Shown: positions 26,702-34,479 of the stretch, piece after piece
Numbering within the stretch: the first letter of the stretch is position 1
Layout of the letters: every line of letters starts with the position of its first letter
Assembly: GCA_045110515.1 (NCBI GenBank)
Contig: JBGCGD010000003.1
Location: 62,001 to 126,000, forward strand
Source: Granulosicoccus sp045110515
GTDB lineage: Bacteria; Pseudomonadota; Gammaproteobacteria; Granulosicoccales; Granulosicoccaceae
Direction of reading: 5' to 3'
DNA: 64,000 nucleotides
Notes under the pieces: generated by a model
Databases searched by the model: none
The model's input: only the letters and a program-made list of their open reading frames with translations
Told to the model about the DNA's origin: nothing
Position numbers and translations under genes: made by a program

Positions 26702-27118
26702 TTAATCCTCTAGCAGGTTTTCACACCATTGAAGAATACTGCCCATCCAGGTGTAAGACAAACCCCATGCGATAACAACACCCGAGGCGTTGGCAAACAT
26801 ATCGAGCACCTCAAATTGGCGTAATGCCGACAGTCCCTGTAAGAACTCGATACCCACACCCAACGCGATCAGCGACACTGCCAGTAGAAAACGCGCAAAG
26901 TGTGATTTATAGATTTGTGAAAACCAACCCATGAGAAAACCATAGGTAAGCAAGTGCATTAGCTTATCCTGCAACAGCATGCCTTTTACAGGCTTAAGAT
27001 CAACTAGGGACGCAATAGTCACAAATAGAATGAAAAGTACACCAAGCCCAAGCCAGAACCAGCTGTATCTTAACGGTGTTACTTCAAAGTTAACCGAAGC
27101 ATCTGGTGGGCTTTTCAT
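26702..27118 (-). CDS. VanZ-like membrane protein (copy 1)
   Basis: A 138-residue protein with four hydrophobic helices and the VanZ-like signature DKLMHLLTYGFLMGW ... GVGIEFLQGLS ... FEVLDMFANASGVVIAW. It is a close paralogue of the next upstream gene, 51 nt away; the two share DKLxH, E-x2-QG and LDMxANxxGVxxAWGLxYTW. Bacterial VanZ-like proteins are proposed lipid- or cell-envelope-associated; none of the motifs shows a reaction. Confidence 0.82.
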   Translation of the reverse strand: MKSPPDASVNFEVTPLRYSWFWLGLGVLFILFVTIASLVDLKPVKGMLLQDKLMHLLTYGFLMGWFSQIYKSHFARFLLAVSLIALGVGIEFLQGLSALRQFEVLDMFANASGVVIAWGLSYTWMGSILQWCENLLED

Positions 27119-27169
27119 AGGGTAATAGCTTGGCCTTCGTGCCGCATGGATCGGCTAAAAAACGAAACG

Positions 27170-27625
27170 CTAAGTGCTTTGTACCGAGAGAGAACCCATA
27201 GAGTTAAGTCGATCATAGAGCTGCTCGGCTTTGACAACCAGATCTCCAAACCAAGTGTAAGCCAGGCCCCAGGCCAAGATAACACCAACCGAATTGGCCA
27301 GCATGTCTAGGTAATCAAACCGCCTGTAAGGCACCATACCCTGAAAGTATTCCATCGCGAAACCGAATAAGATTAAACCGATTACCAGCAACAATCGCGT
27401 TAAATCATGCCGGAATAATTGGGCAAACAAAACCATAAGCGAGGCATACGCCGCGCTATGTGCCAGCTTATCGTGCAACATAATAGTTCGGAACACATGC
27501 GGCACACTGGTTAAAGACGCATAAACTACCGTTGCCAGCATCAAAAAACCCAAGGCGATCCAGACACGCTTGTAGGTCAGATGCTGCATACTCAGCATGC
27601 CTTTTGTACCAAAATCGAATTTCAT
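27170..27625 (-). CDS. VanZ-like membrane protein (copy 2)
   Basis: A 151-residue paralogue of the downstream VanZ-like gene, with DKLAHSAAYASLMVLF, FAMEYFQGMVPYRRFDYLDMLANS and AWGLAYTWFGDLV. Four hydrophobic helices fill most of it. The frame has three potential ATG starts in its first 13 codons; the helix begins at about residue 20, so any of them would do. Both copies are probably co-transcribed. Confidence 0.82.
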   Translation of the reverse strand: MKFDFGTKGMLSMQHLTYKRVWIALGFLMLATVVYASLTSVPHVFRTIMLHDKLAHSAAYASLMVLFAQLFRHDLTRLLLVIGLILFGFAMEYFQGMVPYRRFDYLDMLANSVGVILAWGLAYTWFGDLVVKAEQLYDRLNSMGSLSVQST

Positions 27626-27710
27626 GGTGAGTTCGTCTTACCTTGATAACGCCAATTGAGAAGCCTCAAGTAACGCTAACGGGCAAAAACCCTTCCACCT
27701 AAAGAGGGAA

Positions 27711-28043
27711 TTACAAACGAACCGTAATGAAGATCGATACTGTGAGCAACACAGCAACAATAATGTGACCTGCACTGGAGATCATCAGTGGATGCCAACG
27801 GTTTCCACCTCGTAATCGAGTATAGGCAGCCACCAGCGCACAAAAAATCACCAAACCCGCAAGCACCCACAAACCGACAGTTTCTGCTTCGAGAGACCAG
27901 TTGAGCTTGTCGCGGCCGGAGATTATCCACCCGGTTAGCGAGTAGACCATATAAAAGCCATTCATGACCATTGGCACGATGAGCAATGAAAATTGCATTA
28001 CCGGCCCCACTACTCGGGAATCACCCAGAAGATTTCTTGTCAT
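27711..28043 (-). CDS. Small membrane protein of unknown function
   Basis: A 110-residue protein with three hydrophobic helices (about 14-38, 52-72 and 85-108) separated by short polar stretches. I recognise no family. The ATG at 28043 starts 29 nt from the divergent secreted-protein gene. Protein-like composition and conserved-looking helical layout support it as a real gene, but evidence is limited. Confidence 0.6.
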   Translation of the reverse strand: MTRNLLGDSRVVGPVMQFSLLIVPMVMNGFYMVYSLTGWIISGRDKLNWSLEAETVGLWVLAGLVIFCALVAAYTRLRGGNRWHPLMISSAGHIIVAVLLTVSIFITVRL

Positions 28044-28117
28044 AGTCCCATAATGTGTCTAAGAAGTGATCTTTGCGCCAATCTCAACTACCTGAGCCAA
28101 TCAAACGAGTGAACACC

Positions 28118-28537
28118 ATGCAATTTGAAAGCAGTCAACAGCGTAAAAATCTCAAGCGGTCTAGCCGGTTTCTAAAGATGGCGGCCGTAGCCTTCGGCAT
28201 TATAACTATGAACTACGTCCACGCGGGCGAGGCAGATGTGTTGAACGCCACGATTAAACACTTGGGTGGTGACCGTTACCGAATCGATACCACTGTAAAA
28301 CATGACGACGCGGGCTGGGACCACTATGCTGATCGTTGGGATGTCTTGGACACAGACGGTAATGTACTAGACAGTAGAGTACTTGCTCATCCTCATGATA
28401 ACGAGCAACCTTTTACACGCTCATTGACACTGTCAATCCCTGCTGGAATGACAACGGTAATCATTAGAGCTAATGACTCAGTCCATGGTTTAGGTGGCGT
28501 TGAATTCAAACTTGCGGTACCGGACACCTCTAAATAG
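28118..28537 (+). CDS. Small secreted protein of unknown function
   Basis: A 139-residue protein (154 if an upstream in-frame start at 28073 is used). A basic stretch (QQRKNLKRSSRFLK) precedes a hydrophobic helix ending NYVHAGEA, so it is probably a signal peptide cleaved near HAG-EA. The mature part is a single beta-rich domain with ATIKHLGGDRYRIDTTVKHDDAGWDHYADRWDV. I recognise no enzyme motif. It converges with uppP. Confidence 0.68.
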   Translation: MQFESSQQRKNLKRSSRFLKMAAVAFGIITMNYVHAGEADVLNATIKHLGGDRYRIDTTVKHDDAGWDHYADRWDVLDTDGNVLDSRVLAHPHDNEQPFTRSLTLSIPAGMTTVIIRANDSVHGLGGVEFKLAVPDTSK

Positions 28538-28558
28538 GAAGCACCCGTCACACATGCA

Positions 28559-29356
28559 CTACAGAAAAACCCAAAGTAGCAACGCGCCCAACAATAGTCG
28601 GTAGATAACAAATGGGGTCATACCCATCTTATTTATAAACGCCAAAAAGTAATGTATACAAACGAAAGCGCTGGCAGCTGCTATTGCAGTTCCCAGCGTC
28701 AGGGTTGTCCAATCCACCGGCATCGTGCTTTCTGCCAAGTCTTTAGTCACTCCCAACCCTGAGAGTACAATAATAGGAATGGAGAGCAGGAATGAATAGC
28801 GCGCAGCTGCTTCGCGTGTCAGGCCTAATAACAATGCTGCGGTAATAGTGATACCCGAACGCGATGTGCCGGGAATTAAGGCCATGGCCTGAGCAGCGCC
28901 AATCACAAGAAAATCTTGCCAGCTTAGTGAATATTCGTCGCGCACCAATTTGCTTCGCCGATCGGCCAGCCAAAGCAACAAGCCGAATAAAATAGTGGTT
29001 ACTGCAATAACCAGCGGCGAGCGCAAATGAACTTCTATGACATCTTTGAAGGCCAGCCCGAATAAACCTGCCGGAATAGTTCCAAGAATAACGCCCCAGG
29101 CTAGCCTGGCTTCAGGCGTCATTGTTCTCTGGGTCATGGAAGCCACCCAGGCCAGGAACAAACTTATGATGTCTCGTCGAAAGTAGGCAACGACTGCCAG
29201 CAATGTACCCAGATGAACAGCAACATCAAAGGCGAGTCCCTGATCCGGCCATTCAAGCAGCCGTGGCACCAGAATTAAATGAGCTGAACTGGAAACCGGC
29301 AAGAATTCAGTTAAGCCCTGTACCAGCGCCAACCAAATGATATGAGTTAATTCCAT
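28559..29356 (-). CDS. uppP: Undecaprenyl-diphosphate phosphatase
   Basis: Dephosphorylates undecaprenyl diphosphate to recycle the lipid carrier for peptidoglycan and glycan export; inner membrane. The 265-residue protein has the BacA/UppP motifs EFLPVSSSAHLIL and PGTSRSGITITAALL (with the catalytic SxR). Length matches the family. Two VanZ-like envelope proteins and a phosphoglycerol-transferase-like enzyme elsewhere in the window may draw on the same lipid carrier pool, but this is inference. Confidence 0.97.
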   Translation of the reverse strand: MELTHIIWLALVQGLTEFLPVSSSAHLILVPRLLEWPDQGLAFDVAVHLGTLLAVVAYFRRDIISLFLAWVASMTQRTMTPEARLAWGVILGTIPAGLFGLAFKDVIEVHLRSPLVIAVTTILFGLLLWLADRRSKLVRDEYSLSWQDFLVIGAAQAMALIPGTSRSGITITAALLLGLTREAAARYSFLLSIPIIVLSGLGVTKDLAESTMPVDWTTLTLGTAIAAASAFVCIHYFLAFINKMGMTPFVIYRLLLGALLLWVFL

Positions 29357-29394
29357 AGTAAGGAGTGTGTTTTCCTAATTACTTAAAACGTTGA

Positions 29395-30534
29395 CTAAAG
29401 CCGGTACGACAGATCTTGTGTTTGAAAGCCCTGCAACGGCTCATCAAAATTTTTACCCAAGGCCATAACCTGAAACCTCTCCCCCATCTCACCGGGCAAG
29501 GTTAGTGTCTTGACCACCTTCGATAAAGCGACACGATCGGCTTCACCGGATAATTCCTGGAGCTGTTCTTCCATTAATGCCAAAAGCCCATTGTCCAATA
29601 AAAAAGCAGATTGGGACGCATATCCGAGCAAATCCAATCCGTTAGCAACTCCTGCCTCTACGACCGCCGTAAAATCCACATGAGCCGTGATGTCCTGCAA
29701 ACCTGGCCACAAAAAGGGATCAGAATGCACCCTGTGCCTGTAATAACAGGACAGGGTTCCTTCCAGCCGCTCTGGAGAATAGTATTCCTGGCGCGGGTAG
29801 CCATAGTCAGCTAACAACACCACACCTGTGTGCAACACATCTGCAAGGCTTGCAATCCAAGGTTCAAGCAATAAGCAGACCTCGGAAGAATAGTCTTCCG
29901 CAAACTCTCTGCCCAGATCCCGCTCAATGGCCGAAACAGCCAGCTGCAGTGCGTTACGTGGCACGTCGAACCTAGCTTCCAGGTCGTCAGAGACATACTG
30001 CTGGTGAAGTTGCCCGTCGATGACTTTAAACCGTTCCACCGGCAACGCATCCATAACCTCATTAGCAATGACAACGCCCGTAAAGCTTGCAGGTAATTGA
30101 TCTATCCAACGAATCGCAGCATATTGAGCTGCACTGAGCCTCTGTTGCAAAAGACGGCGCTGACGTTGTTGAAGCTCGGCACTGGGCTCTAGAATGCTGT
30201 AGGCAATGGGTTGCGACAGTGCCTCCAGAAATCCTGCCGCCAGAGCCCCGCTACCCGCACCTAATTCCAGCACACCGCCACCGGTCACAGCTAGAGCGCT
30301 CAGCGCCTGATTGGCTAGCGTCGCACCAAACAGCGGCGTGAGCTCTGGTGATGTCACGAAATCGCCTTGGGCCCCGAACTTAGCTGCGCCTGCCATGTAG
30401 TAGCCCAGCCCTGGCGCATAGAGGGCCAGATTCATATAGTCCGCGAAGGACATAGACTCTGTCTGGTCAGCGCATCGAGCCTGTATGAACCGTTTTAACG
30501 CCCGACTATGAGCTAAAGCATCGTCAGACGGCAT
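29395..30534 (-). CDS. MidA/NDUFAF7-like SAM-dependent methyltransferase
   Basis: A 379-residue class I methyltransferase of the MidA/NDUFAF7 (DUF185) family: MSFADYMNLALYAPGLGYYMAG, GDFVTSPELTPLFG, LELGAGSGALAAG and DYGYPRQEYY. In mitochondria the relative methylates an arginine of complex I. The longest frame starts inside folB at 30621. ATG 30534 is used because it begins at the family N-terminus and leaves folB intact; a GTG at 30564 overlapping the folB stop (GTGAATGA) is equally possible and would give translational coupling. Confidence 0.87.
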   Translation of the reverse strand: MPSDDALAHSRALKRFIQARCADQTESMSFADYMNLALYAPGLGYYMAGAAKFGAQGDFVTSPELTPLFGATLANQALSALAVTGGGVLELGAGSGALAAGFLEALSQPIAYSILEPSAELQQRQRRLLQQRLSAAQYAAIRWIDQLPASFTGVVIANEVMDALPVERFKVIDGQLHQQYVSDDLEARFDVPRNALQLAVSAIERDLGREFAEDYSSEVCLLLEPWIASLADVLHTGVVLLADYGYPRQEYYSPERLEGTLSCYYRHRVHSDPFLWPGLQDITAHVDFTAVVEAGVANGLDLLGYASQSAFLLDNGLLALMEEQLQELSGEADRVALSKVVKTLTLPGEMGERFQVMALGKNFDEPLQGFQTQDLSYRL

Positions 30535-30556
30535 TGGCAACGCGCTAACAATCCGC

Positions 30557-30919
30557 TCATTCACTAGGGCGACTACCGCGCTCAATAATGACGCCAACGT
30601 CGGTATTACCCGAAAGCGCATCCGGTTTATGCAAAGTCAGTTTTACCCAGGCAACACCAAAATCTTCAATAACTATCTCGCAAATTCTGGAAGCCATCGT
30701 TTCGATCAATTGAAACTCACTGTTTTCAATGAAGTTTGTCAAAGTGTCAGACAAAGTCTTGTAGTTGAGAGTGCTTTCAACATCTTCAGCTTTCGCAGCC
30801 CTAGCGATATCGGCGGACATTTCAAGGTCGATAACGACGCGCTGACGGGTGGTTCTCTCCCAATCGTATATTCCAATTATGGTTTCGATTGATAATCCCG
30901 TGATGAAAATGCGGTCCAT
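30557..30919 (-). CDS. folB: Dihydroneopterin aldolase
   Basis: Cleaves 7,8-dihydroneopterin to 6-hydroxymethyl-7,8-dihydropterin and glycolaldehyde in folate synthesis. The 120-residue protein has MDRIFITGLSIETIIGIYDWER, NYKTLSD and LTLHKPDAL with the catalytic lysine and glutamate positions conserved. It is separated by at most 22 nt from the MidA-like gene downstream on the same strand. Confidence 0.95.
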   Translation of the reverse strand: MDRIFITGLSIETIIGIYDWERTTRQRVVIDLEMSADIARAAKAEDVESTLNYKTLSDTLTNFIENSEFQLIETMASRICEIVIEDFGVAWVKLTLHKPDALSGNTDVGVIIERGSRPSE

Positions 30920-30965
30920 TTTGAGTTCCAGATTGCGGTTAAATGAAAATTGTGCCAGTAATGGC

Positions 30966-30994
30966 TTGAGCCTTGGCTAGGAATTCGCTACACT
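30966..30994 (+). promoter_or_regulatory. Sigma-70 promoter of rpmB-rpmG
   Basis: TTGAGC (30966-30971) and TACACT (30989-30994) are spaced by 17 nt, a near-consensus housekeeping promoter, 46 nt upstream of the L28 start. Confidence 0.65.
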
Positions 30995-31039
30995 TCGCAG
31001 GCTAAACGTTGTACAAGTCCTAATTCGGAGTAGTTTCGC

Positions 31040-31276
31040 ATGTCCAGAGTGTGCCAGGTCACCGGCAAAGCCCCAATGTCAGGTAACAATGTGTCGCACG
31101 CCAAAAATCGGCGTAGACGTCGCTTTTTGCCCAATCTTCATACCCATCGTTTTTGGGTTGCGGCAGAGAAGCGTTTTGTATCCTTGCGAGTTTCCTCCAA
31201 CGGAATGCGCATCATAGACAAGCGCGGCATTGATGTCGTCCTCGGTGAGCTTCGTGCTCGCGGTGAAAAAGTTTAA
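31040..31276 (+). CDS. rpmB: Ribosomal protein bL28
   Basis: A 78-residue large-subunit protein: MSRVCQVTGKAPMSGNNVSHAKNRRRRRF is the L28 signature. It is followed 15 nt later by rpmG, the usual pair. Confidence 0.98.
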   Translation: MSRVCQVTGKAPMSGNNVSHAKNRRRRRFLPNLHTHRFWVAAEKRFVSLRVSSNGMRIIDKRGIDVVLGELRARGEKV

Positions 31277-31291
31277 ACGGAAAATTGAATC

Positions 31292-31447
31292 ATGCGAGAT
31301 AAAATCAAACTCGTGTCTTCAGCAGGCACAGGACATTTCTACACAACGTCCAAGAACAAGCGCACCATGACTGGCAAACTGGAAATGAAGAAATTCGATC
31401 CGGTTGTACGCAAGCACGTCATGTACAAGGAAGCCAAAATCAAATAA
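31292..31447 (+). CDS. rpmG: Ribosomal protein bL33
   Basis: A 51-residue protein read directly from the sequence: MRDKIKLVSSAGTGHFYTTS ... KKFDPVVRKHVMYKEAKIK. All four cysteines of the zinc-binding form are missing, so it is the zinc-free type (C-minus). It is the last gene before a strong terminator. Confidence 0.96.
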   Translation: MRDKIKLVSSAGTGHFYTTSKNKRTMTGKLEMKKFDPVVRKHVMYKEAKIK

Positions 31448-31474
31448 TTTTGGTCTTTATCAGCAAGCGCTCAA

Positions 31475-31499
31475 AAGCCTGGCAAGTCCAGGCTTTTTT
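31475..31499 (+). terminator. Rho-independent terminator after rpmG
   Basis: AGCCTGG-CAAGT-CCAGGCT stem-loop (31476-31494) followed directly by TTTTTT. Confidence 0.9.
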
Positions 31500-31560
31500 G
31501 TGCATGACTGAATAGTCGAGCTTGCCTGACAGTACCCTGGCTCCGTCGTCACAACAAACA

Positions 31561-31630
31561 GGCAGATCCGGTCGGGCAGATCCGGTCTGGAAGATCCGGC
31601 CAGCCTGGCCCAGTCAGGACGATCCGAACT
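31561..31630. repeat. 14-bp tandem repeat (about five units)
   Basis: Five adjacent 14-bp units starting at 31561, 31575, 31589, 31603 and 31617. Consensus GGCAGATCCGGTCT; units 1-3 match it at 12 to 14 positions, unit 4 is degenerate and unit 5 retains GATCCG. The array lies between the rpmG terminator and the end of the desaturase gene and is outside any gene. Confidence 0.7.
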
Positions 31631-31649
31631 GGGCAACCCTAATTACCAA

Positions 31650-32837
31650 TCAGCCGTTGAAGGGCTTCAATTCATAGCCCCGCAGACGGGCGGCGAATTC
31701 TTCTAGACAGTCGATTCCAGTAGCTTCCGCATAGTTGCACCAGTCCTGTAGTGATTGCAACAACGCGTCCTGACTGGCTCCGGCTTTGTGCCAGATCGCC
31801 TGCAACTGGTTCTGCAGCTCGTAGACAGTTTGCAGACTTTCACTGGCTGCCAGCGCCGCAGCGACTCTGGTCCTACCCGTCTCATCCAGTAAATGATCAA
31901 CCTTTAGAACATCGCGGGCCGCCTCCCGTAGCGTCTGTCGATGCTCAGTGGCAGCTTTGAGCTCAGTAGCATGAATGGGTTTTACTACCTTGCGGGCGTA
32001 GCTTTCCATGACGTGCAGACGGCTGGATATGATTGCCTTAACGGTATCGATATCCATGACTGTTTTATTTGCGTCAAAATGGGGCCGAGGGGCAACTCGC
32101 CGAATCCGCGCCAGTTTCAGTGCGCTGAATAGGCGCAAATACACCCAACCCAAGTCAAGTTCCCAGCGGCGCAGTGAAAATCTTGCTGACGATGGATAAG
32201 CATGATGATTGTTGTGCAACTCCTCACCACAGATAATGGCTGCTATGGGCGTGATGTTGGTCGCGGCATCGTCTGTTTCAAAATTCCGATATCCCCAGAA
32301 GTGCGCCAAACCGTTAATAACGCCAGCAGCGAGGACGGGAATACATAGCATCTGGATAGCAAAAACGGCAATGCCAGCCAATCCAAATAGCAAAAACTCA
32401 ACGATCGCCAGTATGGCCACGCCCAGCGTATTATGACGGGAATAGAGGTTTCTCTCTATCCAATCATCTGGCGTACCTCGACCAAACTGCTCCAGAATTG
32501 CCTTGTCCGCAGCTGCATCTCGATACAGCTCGGCCCCTTCCAGCAATACCTTGCGGATGCCGTACACCTGAGGACTATGCGGGTCTTCCGGCCCTTCGCA
32601 CCTGGCATGGTGCTTCCGATGAACGGAAACCCACTCTTTCGTGATCATGCCTGTTGTCAGCCACAACCAGAATCTAAAGAAATGTTGGAGTATCGGATGA
32701 AGGTCAACCGACCGGTGGGCCTGGCTTCTGTGTAGGAATATAGTGACTGATAGCAACGTAATGTGACAGCTAACGGCAGTCCAGAACACTAAAGTCCAAA
32801 CCGAAACATCCCAGAAACCTAAAAGGAACAAGCTCAA
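31650..32837 (-). CDS. Acyl-lipid/acyl-CoA fatty acid desaturase
   Basis: Introduces a double bond into fatty acyl chains at the inner membrane using a di-iron centre. The three histidine boxes are HRSQAH (36-41), HRKHH (73-77) and HNNHH (208-212), with membrane helices before box 1 and around residues 137-175. This matches DesA/DesB delta-9-type enzymes of Pseudomonas and relatives. Start is TTG at 32837; a second TTG at 32831 has better spacing from AAGAGG. A 26-bp palindrome immediately upstream may control it in response to membrane composition. Confidence 0.88.
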   Translation of the reverse strand: MSLFLLGFWDVSVWTLVFWTAVSCHITLLSVTIFLHRSQAHRSVDLHPILQHFFRFWLWLTTGMITKEWVSVHRKHHARCEGPEDPHSPQVYGIRKVLLEGAELYRDAAADKAILEQFGRGTPDDWIERNLYSRHNTLGVAILAIVEFLLFGLAGIAVFAIQMLCIPVLAAGVINGLAHFWGYRNFETDDAATNITPIAAIICGEELHNNHHAYPSSARFSLRRWELDLGWVYLRLFSALKLARIRRVAPRPHFDANKTVMDIDTVKAIISSRLHVMESYARKVVKPIHATELKAATEHRQTLREAARDVLKVDHLLDETGRTRVAAALAASESLQTVYELQNQLQAIWHKAGASQDALLQSLQDWCNYAEATGIDCLEEFAARLRGYELKPFNG

Positions 32838-32850
32838 TACCTCTTAACCA

Positions 32851-32876
32851 TTGTGTAATGTGAATACCATACACAA
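32851..32876. promoter_or_regulatory. Palindromic operator candidate upstream of desaturase
   Basis: TTGTGTA (32851-32857) and TACACAA (32870-32876) are perfect 7-bp inverted arms separated by 12 nt. They lie 14 nt upstream of the desaturase start. Desaturase genes are commonly repressed by TetR-type regulators (DesT, FabR) binding such palindromes, but this sequence is not the DesT consensus as I know it. Confidence 0.4.
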
Positions 32877-32997
32877 AGCGCCGAGCGTTGTGGCAAACAA
32901 GATGAATCCAGCACGCTTTAATCAAGACCTTTGCAAAGCTGCTCTATACTCTTTTGAGACTTTACCGACGTGCAACAACTCTTAATTCTAGCCCGCT

Positions 32998-33729
32998 ATG
33001 GCCGCAGCGCTCGATAACAACAAAGAATCGACCCACCTTGCGCTGCAAGCGACATCGTTACACAAACGACTCAGCGCGAATGCTGCTGTGTCCAATATTT
33101 CCCTGAACCTTCAGCGCGGCGAAGTACTGGGATTGCTGGGTTTAAATGGCGCTGGCAAAACGACAACACTGCGGATGCTTAGCGGCGTTTTGGTTCCAGA
33201 CTCGGGCACTGTTTCGATAGACGGTTTTTCTTTGTCAGGCCAGCCTCTTCACGCACGTTCACGCCTAGGCTATCTACCCGACCAGCCCCCGCTCTATGAC
33301 GATTTAAGAGTTCATGAGTATTTGATTCTTGCAGGCAAAATTCGTGGATTGGGTGGCAAGCAATTGCAAAAACGCCAATCAACGGTTATTGAGCAATGCA
33401 TGCTCGGGCCGGTTGTTGGAAAACATATCGGCGCTCTGTCAAAAGGCTACAAACAAAGAGTGGGGCTGGCGCAAGCCTTAATTCATGAGCCAGCACTACT
33501 ACTGCTTGATGAACCCAGTAATGGGCTAGATCCTCAGCAACTAGAGGGCATGCGCGCGCTCATCACCGATGTAGCTGCCACCTCCGCCGTTATTCTCTCC
33601 ACTCACCTACTGAGCGAAGCACAAGCGATATGTAATCGCGTGGCGATCATCCACGAAGGCCGTCTGGTCACTGATCAGGCATCAAGCGGCGAGGACCTTG
33701 AACGTATATTCCAGGGAGCCATTCAATGA
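32998..33729 (+). CDS. ABC transporter ATP-binding protein (GldA-like)
   Basis: A 243-residue ATPase: Walker A GLNGAGKTT, signature LSKGYKQRVGLAQAL, Walker B LLLLDEPSNGLDP and the STHLL switch. The N-terminal extension is about 20 residues. It is the first gene of a four-gene set with a membrane permease, a GldG-like auxiliary protein and a DUF4340 protein, all overlapping or nearly touching. It powers export or envelope remodelling; substrate unknown. Confidence 0.92.
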   Translation: MAAALDNNKESTHLALQATSLHKRLSANAAVSNISLNLQRGEVLGLLGLNGAGKTTTLRMLSGVLVPDSGTVSIDGFSLSGQPLHARSRLGYLPDQPPLYDDLRVHEYLILAGKIRGLGGKQLQKRQSTVIEQCMLGPVVGKHIGALSKGYKQRVGLAQALIHEPALLLLDEPSNGLDPQQLEGMRALITDVAATSAVILSTHLLSEAQAICNRVAIIHEGRLVTDQASSGEDLERIFQGAIQ

Positions 33730-34478
33730 TCACCACCATCGCGCACCTTGAGAGCAGAAGGCTTCTGCGCAATATGCAAACCTGGGTAATGGTGGCAATC
33801 ATGGCCGCATTATTCGGTTATTTATTTCTAAAGCAGCTGGAATCATTCCTAGTTGTTCAGGAAACGCTCGCTGCTCAGGACCATCCTATTGGTTTAAGCG
33901 GTTTTATGAGCGTGCGGTACCTGGAACCTCTGTGTTTAGCATTCACCCTAGTGGCACCGCTTTTTGCCATGCGAAGTTTCAGTGAAGAATATCGACAACA
34001 GACATTCGCGCTCTGGCAATCTTCCCCAGTCAGTGCCAGCGCTTTGGTGACCGGAAAATTTTTGGGTGTATTTACGGTCCTGCTAATGCTTATCGTGCTT
34101 GCCTGCGCAATGCTTTTTATCATGAAGTTTTACGTCGCCATCGACATACCCCTAATGCTAAGCGCAACCCTAGGGCTTATATTATGTACGGCAACCTGTA
34201 CGGCTTGTGGTATCTATTTTTCCACTCTGACTCATAACAGCCTCATAGCGATTGTCGCAAGCTTGGCGCTGTTGTTGTTCTCCTGGCTACTCGGCAGTGC
34301 CAATTTCGCATCCCTACCGGTACAGTTTTTAAAAGACTTGTCTATAGCGAATCACCTACACGGATTCTTCCAAGGCTACATTCAAACGAAAGACATCGCC
34401 TTCTTTGCGCTCTCTACAGCTCTTTTCTTGGGGGTAAGCATTATCAAGATTGACGCCATAAGGCACACGGGTCGGTGA
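33726..34478 (+). CDS. ABC transporter permease (ABC-2/GldF-like)
   Basis: A 250-residue protein with six hydrophobic segments and the SFSEEYRQQTFALWQSSPVSA motif of ABC-2 permeases, including the amphipathic EExxxGT-like region. It overlaps the ATPase by 4 nt. It pairs with the downstream GldG-like protein as in gliding-motility-type and related proteobacterial ABC exporters. Confidence 0.87.
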   Translation: MITTIAHLESRRLLRNMQTWVMVAIMAALFGYLFLKQLESFLVVQETLAAQDHPIGLSGFMSVRYLEPLCLAFTLVAPLFAMRSFSEEYRQQTFALWQSSPVSASALVTGKFLGVFTVLLMLIVLACAMLFIMKFYVAIDIPLMLSATLGLILCTATCTACGIYFSTLTHNSLIAIVASLALLLFSWLLGSANFASLPVQFLKDLSIANHLHGFFQGYIQTKDIAFFALSTALFLGVSIIKIDAIRHTGR

Positions 34479-34479
34479 C

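Noticed and set aside
31561..31630. 14-bp repeat read as a CRISPR array
   Set aside because: The units are adjacent with no spacers, and no cas gene is present.
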